A stretch of 64,000 nucleotides of DNA from UBA2241 sp963777895. GTDB taxonomy: Bacteria; Actinomycetota; Thermoleophilia; UBA2241. The position numbers were made by a program, and so were the translations under genes. The stretch is taken from assembly GCA_963777895.1 (NCBI GenBank), contig CAVZSF010000004.1, positions 248,001 through 312,000 on the forward strand, given 5' to 3'. Under the pieces are notes generated by a model that did not search any database, was not told where the DNA came from, and worked only from the letters and a program-made list of their open reading frames with translations. This document shows positions 15,450 through 23,759 of this stretch, piece after piece (within the stretch, counting starts at the first letter, position 1; the number at the start of each line of letters is the position of its first letter).

Positions 15450-15768
15450 ATGGGCAGCCCTGCCGGTCCTCAAGCCGCGGCAGGTGGTCGCGCTGCTCGA
15501 GGCTCACGGCTTCGCCGAGCTTCGTCAGCGCGGCTCGCACAAGCAGTTCCGGCATCCCGACGGCCGCACCACGACGGTGCCCTTCCACGCCGGGCGCGAC
15601 ATCTCGCCGACACTTCTGCGCAAGATCGCTGCCGACATCCATCTCACTGTCGACGAGTTCATGGGCGCGATGACGCTGCCGCCACCCAACAAGCGGATCA
15701 AGCTGGCTCGCCAAGGCGCCCCGGCACGATGGAGCTGCGGCGCTGGCAGCTTATCCGCGGTGCGTTAG
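15450..15768 (+). CDS. hicA: HicA-family toxin (probable frameshift near start; ends in attC16)
   Basis: A double-stranded-RNA-binding-like mRNA interferase: VVALLEAHGFAELRQRGSHK, QFRHPDGRTTTVPFHAGRDI and SPTLLRKIAADIHLTVDEF, with the catalytic histidine in GSHKQF. ATG 15450 is followed by AGCCCTG; with one C fewer the frame becomes MGSLPVLKPRQVVALLEAHG, a normal HicA start. As given, only GTG 15484 is in frame. The reading frame runs through attC16 and stops at the TAG inside R' (15766-15768), adding about 30 residues of attC-encoded sequence. Confidence 0.85.
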
Positions 15769-15770
15769 CC
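15684..15770 (+). other. attC16
   Basis: R'' ACCCAAC (15684-15690) and R' GTTAGCC (15764-15770), 87 bp. Arms AAGCGGATCAAGCTGG and GGCAGCTTATCCGCGGTGC. Same type as attC11. It overlaps the 3' end of the hicA reading frame. Confidence 0.87.
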
Positions 15771-15812
15771 CGAACCGATGCCGATCACGCACCCGTAAGG
15801 AGAGTCTTCGCA

Positions 15813-16559
15813 GTGGACATTCCACGGATCTTCAACATCACCGAGAGTGCCCACCGCATCCACGACCCGTTCACCCCCGACAAGTTCGCTACTCTCGGCG
15901 ACGCGCTGCGGCTGGAAGCGGGGACCGTCGTGCTCGACCTCGGCAGCGGTTCGGGGGAGATGCTGTGCACCTGGGCGCGCGATCACGGCGTCATCGGCAC
16001 CGGCATCGACATGAGCCAGTTGTTCACCGAGCAAGCGAGACTCCGCGCTGAAGAACTCGGCGTCGCCGATCGAGTCAAGTTCCTCCATGGCGATGCTGCC
16101 GGCTACGTCTCTGACGAGAAGGTCGGCGTGGCAGCCTGTGTCGGTGCCACCTGGATCGCCGGGGGAGTCGCCGGTACCGTCGAGCTTCTGGCGCGGAGCC
16201 TGCGCACCGGAGGAATCATCCTCATCGGTGAGCCCTACTGGCGACAACTACCGCCGTCTGAAGATGTTGCCAAGGGGTGTCTTGCCAACTCGATCTCCGA
16301 CTTTCTCTTGCTGCCGGAGCTTCTCGCGTCTTTCGGCAAGCTTGGCTACGACGTCGTTGAGATGGTTCTGGCCGACCAGGACGGCTGGGACAGATACGAG
16401 GCGGCCAAGTGGCTCACCATGCGCCGGTGGCTTGAGGCCAATCCCGACGACGAGCTCGCGGAAGATGTTCGAGCCAAACTGACCTCGGAACCCGAGCGCT
16501 ACGCCGCGTACACGCGCGAATACCTGGGCTGGGGTGTGTTCGCGCTGATGCCGCGGTGA
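15813..16559 (+). CDS. SAM-dependent methyltransferase (last cassette)
   Basis: A 248-residue class I methyltransferase. Motif I is VVLDLGSGSGEMLCTWARD, motif II GTGIDMSQLFTEQARLRAEE, and a later strand reads GGIILIGEPYWRQLPPSED. It resembles small-molecule methyltransferases annotated UbiE-like; the substrate is unknown. The start GTG 15813 lies behind TAAGGAGA. It is the last gene that directly follows an intact attC; no complete attC was found after its stop codon. Confidence 0.85.
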   Translation: MDIPRIFNITESAHRIHDPFTPDKFATLGDALRLEAGTVVLDLGSGSGEMLCTWARDHGVIGTGIDMSQLFTEQARLRAEELGVADRVKFLHGDAAGYVSDEKVGVAACVGATWIAGGVAGTVELLARSLRTGGIILIGEPYWRQLPPSEDVAKGCLANSISDFLLLPELLASFGKLGYDVVEMVLADQDGWDRYEAAKWLTMRRWLEANPDDELAEDVRAKLTSEPERYAAYTREYLGWGVFALMPR

Positions 16560-16753
16560 TGCGTTGGCGCGTCCGGCGGATTGTCAACGCCGAAGGTCTT
16601 TGGCGGTTGGTGTGGGCCCAGATTGGCTGCACGCGGTCGGTGTAAGTTCAAGTCCGAAGTGCAACACCGGCGCCGCCGGGGTACGGCGATCAGGACGCTC
16701 CCCGGGTAAATACGAGTCGTTGCCAGGCATCAAAGCAGGTGGAGGGTTGAGCC
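16560..16753. other. Right border of the cassette array with a solitary IS30 end
   Basis: No gene. An imperfect inverted repeat at about 16584-16608 (CAACGCCGAA against TTTGGCGGTTG) could be a terminator or a degraded attC. The 27 bp at 16641-16667 (starting GTAAGTTCAAGTCCGAAGTG) are identical to the right inverted repeat of the IS30 element at 6035-6061, but no IS30 gene follows, so a solo end remains. Confidence 0.6.
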
Positions 16754-17098
16754 GTGAGCGAGCTCCTGGGCATCGCCAGATTCACGTTTCACGAGGGCAA
16801 GGTCGAGGAGTTCAGGCGCTTGTCCGCACAAGCCATGGAGATCGTGCGGGCGAAGGACACCGGCACGCTGCAGTACGACATCTACTTCAACCAGGATCAG
16901 TCAGAGTGCATGGTCGTCGAGCGGTACAGGGACTCCGAGTCCCTCATCGAGCACTTTGCGCACCTTGGCGACTTGGCGGACGCCATCATCGCGACGGGCT
17001 CCGTCTCCGGCGAACTCCTCGGCGAGCCCAGTCCAGAGCTCAGGGCGATGCTGGCCGGCGGGGTGGTCAAGCTCTTCACGCCCTACCTGTCGCTCTAG
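16754..17098 (+). CDS. Antibiotic biosynthesis monooxygenase-like (ABM) protein
   Basis: A 114-residue ferredoxin-like fold protein: GIARFTFHEGKVEEFRRLSA, GTLQYDIYFNQDQSECMVVE and SLIEHFAHLGDLADAI match the pattern of the ABM/YgiN quinol monooxygenase family, cofactor-independent oxidases or heme-degrading relatives. Start GTG 16754 behind GGAGGG. It lies just beyond the solo IS30 end, outside the intact array. Confidence 0.72.
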   Translation: MSELLGIARFTFHEGKVEEFRRLSAQAMEIVRAKDTGTLQYDIYFNQDQSECMVVERYRDSESLIEHFAHLGDLADAIIATGSVSGELLGEPSPELRAMLAGGVVKLFTPYLSL

Positions 17099-17149
17099 AC
17101 TGCCGGCCGCCTTTGTCCTCCCCCTGCGGCCGGCCGCGAGTACTCCCGC

Positions 17150-17614
17150 CTAGTACTCGCCCTTGATCACGAAGAACGAGCCCCGGATCGTCCCGGCGAG
17201 CTTGGACTTCTGGCGGGCGAACTTGAACCTGCCGTCGAGCTCCTTGGGCACGTCCATCCCTTCGGAGAGCTTGAAGCCGACGGCTCGCTTCTTGGGATCA
17301 TCGATCGTGTACATGACGTTCACGGCAAGGCCGTCCTCATAGAACACGTGGGCCATACGGATGCCCTCCACCTCGAAGCGTGACGTCTCCAGAGGTCGTG
17401 CGGCGAACTCGATGTCACGCTCCTCTTTGAGGATCCGCTTCACGTAGTCGAGGGTTTCCTGGCTCTCGCCGGCCGGTACGACCGTGAACGTGTGCTTGTA
17501 CTTGTTCATGAAGTACCGCGCCTCATTGGCACGCAGCCCGGCAAGCGCTTCCGCTACGGGTGAAGACTCCAGGCCGGCCACGGACACGTTCTCGAAATCA
17601 ACTACCTCAGTCAC
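17150..17614 (-). CDS. Conserved hypothetical protein, 154 residues
   Basis: Starts at GTG 17614 behind AAGGAGGG. The sequence includes LRANEARYFMNKYKHTFTVV, a helix LDYVKRILKEERDIEFAARP and MAHVFYEDGLAVNVMYTIDD. I recall similar actinobacterial proteins annotated only as hypothetical. No signal peptide, no membrane helix; probably cytosolic. It is convergent with the ABM gene. Confidence 0.6.
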   Translation of the reverse strand: MTEVVDFENVSVAGLESSPVAEALAGLRANEARYFMNKYKHTFTVVPAGESQETLDYVKRILKEERDIEFAARPLETSRFEVEGIRMAHVFYEDGLAVNVMYTIDDPKKRAVGFKLSEGMDVPKELDGRFKFARQKSKLAGTIRGSFFVIKGEY

Positions 17615-17733
17615 CCTTGTCCCTCCTTGTGTCCCGGAGAGGGATATGTCGAAGCTTTACTTTCCCATGTGAGGGCGTCGGGCCACCTCGATGGCTCGTC
17701 GGACAAGTGCCGGCACCCGCGTTCGGCGCTCTC

Positions 17734-18495
17734 CTAGGAGATCCTGCGGCGGTAGATGACCATGGCGACGATGTACGCGACGATGAGGATGCCGACACAC
17801 CAGGCGAGGGCGATCCAGATGTCGGTGCCGACCGGCTGCTGTGTGAACAGGTCGCGGATCGCGTTGACGATGGACGTCACCGGCTGGTGCTCGGCGAAGG
17901 CGCGCACCGGGCCGGGCATGGTGTCGGTGGGCACGAATGCCGAGCTGATGAACGGCAGGAAGATGAGCGGGTAGGAGAACGCGCTCGCGCCGTCCGCGGT
18001 CTTCGCGGAGAGACCGGGGATCACGGCGAGCCACGTCAACGCCAGGGTGAACAGGATCAGGATGCCGGCGACCGCGAGCCACGCCGGCACGCCCGCCCCG
18101 GAGCGGAAGCCCATGAGGAGGGCGACGAGCACGACGACCACGAGCGACATCAGAATGGCGACCAGCGAGGTCAGCACGTGCGCCCACAGCACGGACGACC
18201 GTGCGATCGGCATGGAGTGGAAGCGCTCGAAGATGCCGCTCTTCATGTCCAGGAAGAGCCGGAATGCGGTGTAGGAGACGCCCGAGGCGACCGTGATGAG
18301 CAGGATGCCGGGCAGCAGGTAGTTCACATACGGATCCGACCCCGAGTCGATCGCGCCGCCGAACACGAAGACGAACAGCAGCATGAAGGCGATCGGCATG
18401 ATCGTGGTCGTGATGATGGTGTCCAGGCTGCGCGTGATGTGGCGCAGGGATCGTCCCAGCAGGACGGCGGTGTCGCCGAAGAAGTGCGTGGTCAT
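17734..18495 (-). CDS. ABC-2 type transporter permease
   Basis: A 253-residue integral membrane protein with six hydrophobic stretches, such as TTTIMPIAFMLLFVFVFGG, VAILMSLVVVVLVALLMGF and IALAWCVGILIVAYIVAMVI. FLDMKSGIFERFHSMPIARS is the cytoplasmic region typical of DrrB-like permeases. With the ATPase encoded just upstream (ATGA overlap) it makes an export system of the daunorubicin-resistance type; the substrate is unknown. Confidence 0.85.
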   Translation of the reverse strand: MTTHFFGDTAVLLGRSLRHITRSLDTIITTTIMPIAFMLLFVFVFGGAIDSGSDPYVNYLLPGILLITVASGVSYTAFRLFLDMKSGIFERFHSMPIARSSVLWAHVLTSLVAILMSLVVVVLVALLMGFRSGAGVPAWLAVAGILILFTLALTWLAVIPGLSAKTADGASAFSYPLIFLPFISSAFVPTDTMPGPVRAFAEHQPVTSIVNAIRDLFTQQPVGTDIWIALAWCVGILIVAYIVAMVIYRRRIS

Positions 18496-19295
18496 GGTCG
18501 TTCCTCGCCGTCACTCGCTTGCGTCGCCGTCCCGTCACCGACGATGGCGAGGAAGACGTCCTCGAGGGTCGGCTGCTTCTCGACGTATTCGACCTTGGCG
18601 GGCGGGAGCAGCTGCTTGAGCTCGGTGAGGGTGCCGTTCACGATGATCCGGCCCTCGTGGAGGATCGCGATCCGGTCGGCGAGTTGTTCGGCCTCGTCCA
18701 GATACTGCGTCGTGAGCAGCACCGTCGTGCCGTGCTCGGCGAGTTCCTTGACGGTCTGCCACACCTCGACGCGCGCCTGGGGGTCGAGCCCGGTCGTCGG
18801 CTCGTCGAGGAAGATGACCGGCGGATCCCCGATGAGGCTCATCGCGATGTCGAGGCGGCGGCGCATGCCACCCGAATACGTCGACACCTTCCGCGCGGCC
18901 GCGTCGGTCAGCGAGAAGCGATCGAGCAGGTCATCCGCGATCGCGCCCGGGTCCTTGAGGTGCCGCAGCCGGGCGACCAGCACGAGGTTCTCCCGCCCGC
19001 TGAGGACTTCGTCGACGGCCGCGAACTGTCCGGTGAGGCTGATGGACTCCCGCACGTCCGCAGCCTGCGTGGCGACATCGAAGCCGTAGACGCCGGCAGT
19101 CCCCGCGTCGGCCTTGAGCAGCGTGGACAGGATCCTCACGACCGTGGTCTTGCCCGCCCCGTTCGAGCCGAGCAGGGCGAAGATGCTGCCCCGCGCCACG
19201 TCGAAGTCCACGCCGCGCAGCACCTCCAACGTCTTGTACGACTTCTCCAGGCCCTGCACGTGGATCGCGGCCGCCTGGGCCTGATCGGCTGTCAT
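18492..19295 (-). CDS. ABC transporter ATP-binding protein (DrrA-like)
   Basis: A 267-residue ATPase with Walker A GSNGAGKTT, signature YSGGMRRRLDIA, Walker B VIFLDEPTTGLDP and a downstream H-loop region (GTTVLLTTQYLDEAEQLAD). The C-terminal extension (LPPAKVEYVEKQPTLEDVFL) is the DrrA-type tail. ATG 19295 was chosen because the family N terminus (AIHVQGLEKSYKTLEVLRGV) begins soon after. It is encoded between DUF1048 and the permease. Confidence 0.88.
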   Translation of the reverse strand: MTADQAQAAAIHVQGLEKSYKTLEVLRGVDFDVARGSIFALLGSNGAGKTTVVRILSTLLKADAGTAGVYGFDVATQAADVRESISLTGQFAAVDEVLSGRENLVLVARLRHLKDPGAIADDLLDRFSLTDAAARKVSTYSGGMRRRLDIAMSLIGDPPVIFLDEPTTGLDPQARVEVWQTVKELAEHGTTVLLTTQYLDEAEQLADRIAILHEGRIIVNGTLTELKQLLPPAKVEYVEKQPTLEDVFLAIVGDGTATQASDGEERP

Positions 19296-19318
19296 GTGGG
19301 TATCCGTTCTCTCTTGGG

Positions 19319-19681
19319 TCACGCGTCGTTGCCCGCAACGCGATCGATGGTGTCGGTCAGCCGCTTCCGCTCCTTGTTGATCCATTGACCCTCCGCGTAG
19401 TTCGCAAGGAACGTCTCGGCGAACTCCACAGGGTCATCCCCGACGATCGCGCGGATCGGGGTCCCGCTGGCCGCGCTCTGCTCGAACAGGTCCGCGAGGT
19501 CCTCCAGCATCGACATCAGGGTGTCGCCCTTCGTGATCGCCCCGAAGTACGTCAGGTAGCGCTCCAGCGCGTCGATCGCCGTGCGATAGTTCTCGGGAAG
19601 TTGTTTCGTGCGCGTCTTGTACTGCCGCCAGCGCCGCTTGTCGCCGATGTCGCCGATGATCTTCTCGATGAACATGGTCAT
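19319..19681 (-). CDS. DUF1048 protein
   Basis: A 120-residue helical protein starting MTMFIEKIIGDIGDKRRW, with RTKQLPENYRTAIDALERYL and a C-terminal SFVE-like helix (DPVEFAETFLANYAEGQWIN). DUF1048 genes usually sit between a PadR repressor and an ABC exporter, exactly as here, and may help to regulate it. The start overlaps the PadR stop. Because of one frameshift in padR the two appear fused in the raw sequence. Confidence 0.8.
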   Translation of the reverse strand: MTMFIEKIIGDIGDKRRWRQYKTRTKQLPENYRTAIDALERYLTYFGAITKGDTLMSMLEDLADLFEQSAASGTPIRAIVGDDPVEFAETFLANYAEGQWINKERKRLTDTIDRVAGNDA

Positions 19682-20008
19682 TTGCCTCCTTCGCGGAGCT
19701 GTTCGAGCCGTCCCGTCGAGGAAGCTCCAGGTCCTCCAGAACTCTTCGAGATACTCCTGTCCCTGAGCGTTGAGGGAGTACACCTTGCGCGGCGGCCCCT
19801 TCTCGGACGGGATCTTCTCCACGTCGACAAGGCCGCGCTGCTCGATCCTGACGAGCAGCGCGTAGACGGTGCCTTCGGCAATGTCGGAGAAGCCCTGCTC
19901 GCGCAACCGCGCCGTGATCTCGTAGCCGTACGCCGGACGCACGGACAGGATCGCGAGGACGATGCCCTCCAGCGTGCCCTTGAGCATCTCCGTCATCTGC
20001 TTGCCCAC
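19678..20008 (-). CDS. PadR-family transcriptional regulator (one frameshift)
   Basis: Winged-helix repressor: MLKGTLEGIVLAILSVRPAY, GYEITARLREQGFSDIAEGT, VYALLVRIEQRGLVDVEKIP and KGPPRKVYSLNAQGQEYLEE. GTG 20008 is preferred. Near 19720 one extra G shifts the frame; without it the protein ends GRLEQLREGGK and its stop overlaps the DUF1048 start. It likely controls the exporter operon, binding near TACTA-N12-TAGTA at 20036-20057. Confidence 0.85.
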
Positions 20009-20035
20009 GGAACACCACCTCGGTCTACTCAGCAT

Positions 20036-20057
20036 TACTAGCTACTGGTACATAGTA
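20036..20057. promoter_or_regulatory. Inverted repeat upstream of padR
   Basis: TACTA (20036-20040) and TAGTA (20053-20057) flank 12 bp that contain GTACAT. The AT-rich site stands out in GC-rich DNA and lies 28 bp ahead of the padR start, so it is a plausible PadR operator and promoter region. Confidence 0.4.
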
Positions 20058-20240
20058 ACACAGAGTAGTTGCCGTGCAAGCTCGCTCCACCCGTGGCGGG
20101 AGTCCGCGGGGTGACAGCGTCCGGGGACCCGGCAGATGAAGCTGACAGGCGCTTCGAGCCGACGCCGCGAGCGCGTATGCTGTCGCCGGAGATCGAGCGC
20201 GGCTCAAGCGCAATACGCTGGGCCCAACGGGGGGAGTTCT

Positions 20241-20963
20241 GTGGCAGATCCATCGACGGTGACCGATCGTTCTCGCCCCGCTGACCGCATCGGCTTCTGG
20301 TCGGCGATACTCACCGCCGTCATGGCCACCGTCTCCTTAGGTGTCGCAGTCACCACCCCACCACGCGCCGGCCCTTTCGCCGCACCCGGCAGCGCAATCC
20401 CCTATCCCTATGCGGATGCGGCGCGATTCGTACCGCGCGACTTCGTGTGGATGTACCTCGCCCTGCTGATGATGCTGGCCTTCCTCGTGCTGGCCGTATG
20501 TATCCGCGAGCGCGCGGTCGACGGTCGCCGGGTCTTCGGCACCATCGGCCTGTGTCTCTCCACCGCGTCCTTCGCGATCATCGCGCTGGACTACTTCATC
20601 CAACTGCGCACCGTCCAGCCCGCGCTTCTGCGCGGCGAGGCAGACGGACTCGCGATCATCTCCCAGTACAACCCTCACGGCGTCTTCATCGCTCTTGAGG
20701 AGCTCGGCTTCCTGGTCATGGGCCTGTCGTTCGCGTTCCTCGCTCTTTCGCTCGGAGCGTCACGCCTCGAGCGCGCGACGCGATGGGTGTATGTGGTCTC
20801 CGCGGCGCTGATGGTCGCGGCTTTCGTGGGCATGTCGTGGTACTTCGGCTTCGGGCTTGAGTACCGCTTCGAGGTCACGGCCATCTCAATCACGTGGCTC
20901 ACCCTGATCATCTCCGGAGTGCTGTTCGCGTTCGTCTTTCGTCGTCCGGCGCAGCAGCGCTGA
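20241..20963 (+). CDS. Membrane protein with six helices, 240 residues
   Basis: GTG 20241 lies behind GGGGGGAG. Hydrophobic segments include FWSAILTAVMATVSLGVAV, MYLALLMMLAFLVLAVCI, TIGLCLSTASFAIIALDYFI, LGFLVMGLSFAFLALSLGA, VVSAALMVAAFVGMSWYF and ITWLTLIISGVLFAFVF. The motif SQYNPHGVFIALEELGF is distinctive and I have a faint memory of it in unannotated membrane proteins, sometimes near DUF4386 relatives. Function unknown. Confidence 0.65.
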   Translation: MADPSTVTDRSRPADRIGFWSAILTAVMATVSLGVAVTTPPRAGPFAAPGSAIPYPYADAARFVPRDFVWMYLALLMMLAFLVLAVCIRERAVDGRRVFGTIGLCLSTASFAIIALDYFIQLRTVQPALLRGEADGLAIISQYNPHGVFIALEELGFLVMGLSFAFLALSLGASRLERATRWVYVVSAALMVAAFVGMSWYFGFGLEYRFEVTAISITWLTLIISGVLFAFVFRRPAQQR

Positions 20964-20989
20964 CGCGGGCTGCGTAGGGAGGGACGACG

Positions 20990-21985
20990 ATGGTTGGCTC
21001 TCACCCGGTCCTGCGATGGCTCACCGTGGCGATCATCGGCTGCGGCATCCTCGTCTGGCTGGGACTTGCGCTCTACGGCTTCTCGATGATCTTCCAGGGC
21101 GAGGGCAACTACTCGTCCGCTCGCCAGCTGCTCATCGTCCTCATGGACCTCTTCCTGGTCCTCGGCTGTTGGGCGATGGTCGCGTCCCTGCGCGTCCTGC
21201 TCAGGCCGCCGAGCGGGCGCCGTCTGCCGCTGGTCGTTCTGCTCGTCGTCGGCGCGCAGCTCGCCGTTCTGCTCTGGGCACTGAGCCTCGCCCACTACGT
21301 GCGCTCAGGCGAGGCCTGGATCAGCTCGACCTGGCGTCAGCTGCTCGCCGACATGGGGCTCGTGGATCTGTTCGCCTACTACCCCCGGCTCGGCGCGGCA
21401 GCGATCGGCGCCGCTCTCGTCGTTGTCACCCTTATGCTTTTGCGTATTCTGGGCCTGGGCCGGGACGCCGGGCCGGCGGCGGCAGGGCGTTCGCCGGCGC
21501 GACCATCCAACAAGTTGGCCGACGGGTCGGACGAGGGAGTGCGAGGAGTGGTTCGGATCAAGGGCGAGATCGTCATCAACCGCCCGGTCGAGGAGGTCTT
21601 TGACTTCGTCTCCGATGAGCGGAATGAACCACGCTACAATCCGCAGATGATTCGAGTCGAGCAGGTTTCGGGCGGACCCATCGGTGTCGGCACGCAGTTT
21701 CGTGCCGAGGCGCGGTCCGGGGGCCGGTCGGTCCCGATGCTGATCGAGTTCACCTCGTTCGAGCGGCCCGTCCGGCTCGGCTCGCACTCGTCGATGTCCT
21801 CCATGATCATCGATGGCGAGCTGACCTTCGAGCCGTGTCGTGATGCCACGCTGATGCGATGGTCGTGGGATCTCCAGCCCGCCGGTGTGCTTCGGCTACT
21901 CACGCCCCTGGTGGCTTGGATGGGTCGTCGCCAGGAGGACGCGGTCTGGTCTGGCTTGAAGCGCCTCTTGGAGGAGGCAGAGTGA
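20990..21985 (+). CDS. Membrane protein fused in frame to a SRPBCC (START-like) domain
   Basis: 331 residues. The first 165 hold four membrane helices (VAIIGCGILVWLGLALYGF, LLIVLMDLFLVLGCWAMVA, LPLVVLLVVGAQLAVLLWAL, AAAIGAALVVVTLMLLRIL). After a short linker, VVRIKGEIVINRPVEEVFDF starts a full SRPBCC domain ending DAVWSGLKRLLEE. SRPBCC proteins of this type usually stand alone and start just there; GTG 21549 with GCGAGGA ahead could be an independent start. Lipid or hydrophobic ligand binding is known for the fold. Confidence 0.7.
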   Translation: MVGSHPVLRWLTVAIIGCGILVWLGLALYGFSMIFQGEGNYSSARQLLIVLMDLFLVLGCWAMVASLRVLLRPPSGRRLPLVVLLVVGAQLAVLLWALSLAHYVRSGEAWISSTWRQLLADMGLVDLFAYYPRLGAAAIGAALVVVTLMLLRILGLGRDAGPAAAGRSPARPSNKLADGSDEGVRGVVRIKGEIVINRPVEEVFDFVSDERNEPRYNPQMIRVEQVSGGPIGVGTQFRAEARSGGRSVPMLIEFTSFERPVRLGSHSSMSSMIIDGELTFEPCRDATLMRWSWDLQPAGVLRLLTPLVAWMGRRQEDAVWSGLKRLLEEAE

Positions 21986-22056
21986 CAAGCCCAGGAGCCG
22001 TGCAGACAAGGCCAAGCACGGCAACCACGTCGTCGAGGCTCGGCGCTCCGCCTCAC

Positions 22057-22653
22057 ATGTCCTACGTGCTGCTGATCTACCCGAGAACGGATCCCCTCGT
22101 CGGGCGGATACGACGTAGGTACGACCCGACCGTCGATGTCGTCGAGCCGCACATCCCGGTCGTCTATCCGGTGCCGGAGAGCGTCGGGCGTGAGCGGCTG
22201 ATCTCCCACGTGCAGACCGTCGCGGGCGACTGCCGGCCCTTTGAGATCCGCCTCGGCGGCCTCCTCAGGTCACGCGATCACTGGCTGTTCCTGACACTCA
22301 CGCAGGGCGCGAGAGCGTGAGACGCCTCCACCGGCTGCTCCACACCGGCGTTCTGGCCGAGTTCCGCGCGGCGGACCGCGAGTTCGTGCCCCACCTCGGT
22401 CTCGGCCACTTCATGAGAGAAGGCACGACCTACGACTGGGAGAACCCACGCGAAGAGGACTTCGATGCCGAGAGGTACGAGGTCGCCGTTCGGGGAGGCG
22501 CAGCCCCTCCTCGACGGCCCAGTCGAGCGCATCGACACTCTGCATCTCGTCACCATTCCCGATGAGGTGCTGGAATGGTCCAGCGGAGAGCGATCGACCT
22601 TCTCGAGGCACTTGCGCGCCGACGAAGTCCACGCGTTCCGCATCGGTGCCTGA
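22057..22653 (+). CDS. 2'-5' RNA ligase-family protein (two frameshifts)
   Basis: Starts at ATG 22057 (MSYVLLIYPRTDPLVGRIRR). The two H-x-T/S-like motifs of the 2H phosphoesterase fold appear as EPHIPVVYPV and VPHLGLGHF, although both are altered from HxT/S. The reading frame changes near 22315 and 22490; the last frame reads EAQPLLDGPVERIDTLHLV and stops at 22653. Likely a 2H phosphoesterase-like protein; enzymatic activity is doubtful. The stop codon lies within an attC-like R'' (22648-22654). Confidence 0.6.
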
Positions 22654-22719
22654 CAGGTGAATCGACCTGACGCCGGGCGGACGGATTCGGACCACTGCGA
22701 ACGCACGGACCGGAGACCC
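22648..22719 (+). other. Eroded attC-like left half
   Basis: GCCTGAC (22648-22654) then AGGTGAATCGACCTGACGCC is close to the start of attC1 (GCCCAAC then AAGTGCATCGACCTGACGC). The right arm and R' box are no longer recognisable. The next gene begins at 22720. Taken as a fossil cassette boundary. Confidence 0.4.
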
Positions 22720-23700
22720 ATGAGAGCAATAGTGTGCACGGACTACGGACCACCGGATGTTCTTCAACTCAGAGACGTGGCGAAGCCCGTTCCGAAGGAC
22801 GACGAAGTGCTGGTTCGGATCCGCGCCACGACGGTGAGCGCGGCCGATTGCGAGCTGCGGAGATTCGACTTCGCCCCTCTGGATCTGGGTGCCCATGCGG
22901 CTGGGGTTCGGCATCCGCCGACCGCGACGACCCGTGCTCGGGCAGGAGCTTGCCGGTGACGTCGAGTCGGTGGGCAAGGACGTCAGGTCGTTCAGGAAGG
23001 GCGACCGGGTCTTCGCGGCGACGGGCATCGGGCTGGGAGCCTACGCGGAGTACATCTGCCTGCGCGAGAACCCCCAGACCGGGGCGATCGCGACGATGCC
23101 GGCGAACCTGAGCTACGAGGAGGCTGCGGCCGTGCCCTACGGGGGAGGCGAGGCCCTGCAGTTCCTGCGGAAGGCGAACGTCCGGAGCGGACAGAGGGTC
23201 CTGGTCAACGGAGCGGGAGGGAGCTTCGGCACGTTCGCGGTCCAACTCGCCAAGGTCCTCGGGGCGCACGTGACCGCGGTGGACAGCGCGCCGAAGCTGG
23301 AGATGCTGCGCGCGATCGGCGCGGATCGCGTCATCGACTACTCCCAGGAGGACTTCACCGACGGATCTGAGACCTACGACGTGATCTTCGACGTGGTCCG
23401 CGACACACCGTCCGGTCGCATGGTGAGGTCGCTGAACGAGAACGGATGCCTGCTCATGGCCAATCCGGGCTTCTTGCAGATCGTTCGCGCCAGGTGGGCG
23501 TCGAGGGGGAGCAAGAAGCGGGTGTGTTCGCGGCATCGAGTGGAACGAGCGAGGACCTGGCTCACCTGCGAGACTTGGTCGAAGCGGGAAAGCTACGCCC
23601 GGTCATCGACCGGCGCTTTCCGCTGGAGCAGATGGTCGAGGCTCACCGGTACGCCGAGACCGGGCAGAAGTTGGGGAACATCGTCGTCACCGTCGCGTAG
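22720..23700 (+). CDS. MDR-family NAD(P)-dependent reductase (frameshifted)
   Basis: Quinone reductase-like protein of about 325 residues. It begins MRAIVCTDYGPPDVLQLRD; after a frame change near 22890 it continues with RPVLGQELAGDVESVGKDVR, the nucleotide-binding stretch VLVNGAGGSFGTFAVQLAKV and IGADRVIDYSQEDFTD. A second frame change near 23500 leads into LRDLVEAGKLRPVIDRRFPL and the stop at 23700. No zinc ligands for a structural site are seen. It is followed by a closely related gene at 23760. Confidence 0.78.
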
Positions 23701-23759
23701 TCGCGGCCGCGATCGCCAGCTCCTCGGGGTCAAACGGCCGGCCGAACGGAGGGGAACAC

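Larger units (their letters stand above)
2005..16559 (+). mobile_element. Chromosomal integron: intI, candidate attI and about 15 cassettes
   Basis: An integron integrase is followed by a series of short genes separated by attC sites with R'' boxes of the type RYYYAAC, R' boxes of the type GTTRRRY, and inverted L''/L' arms differing by one extra base. Most attC sites are exactly 87 bp and closely alike, as in sedentary chromosomal integrons. Cassette genes are almost all on the same strand as intI, and the array starts at the 3' end of intI; in most integrons intI points away from the array. The array is interrupted by IS110 and IS30 elements (about 4.7-7.14 kb). The right border is taken as the end of the methyltransferase cassette. 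Confidence 0.88.

Noticed and set aside
21505..21520. ATCCAACAAG as an attC R'' in the membrane-SRPBCC fusion gene
   Set aside because: No matching arm or R' box within 150 bp; mentioned only as a possible relic.
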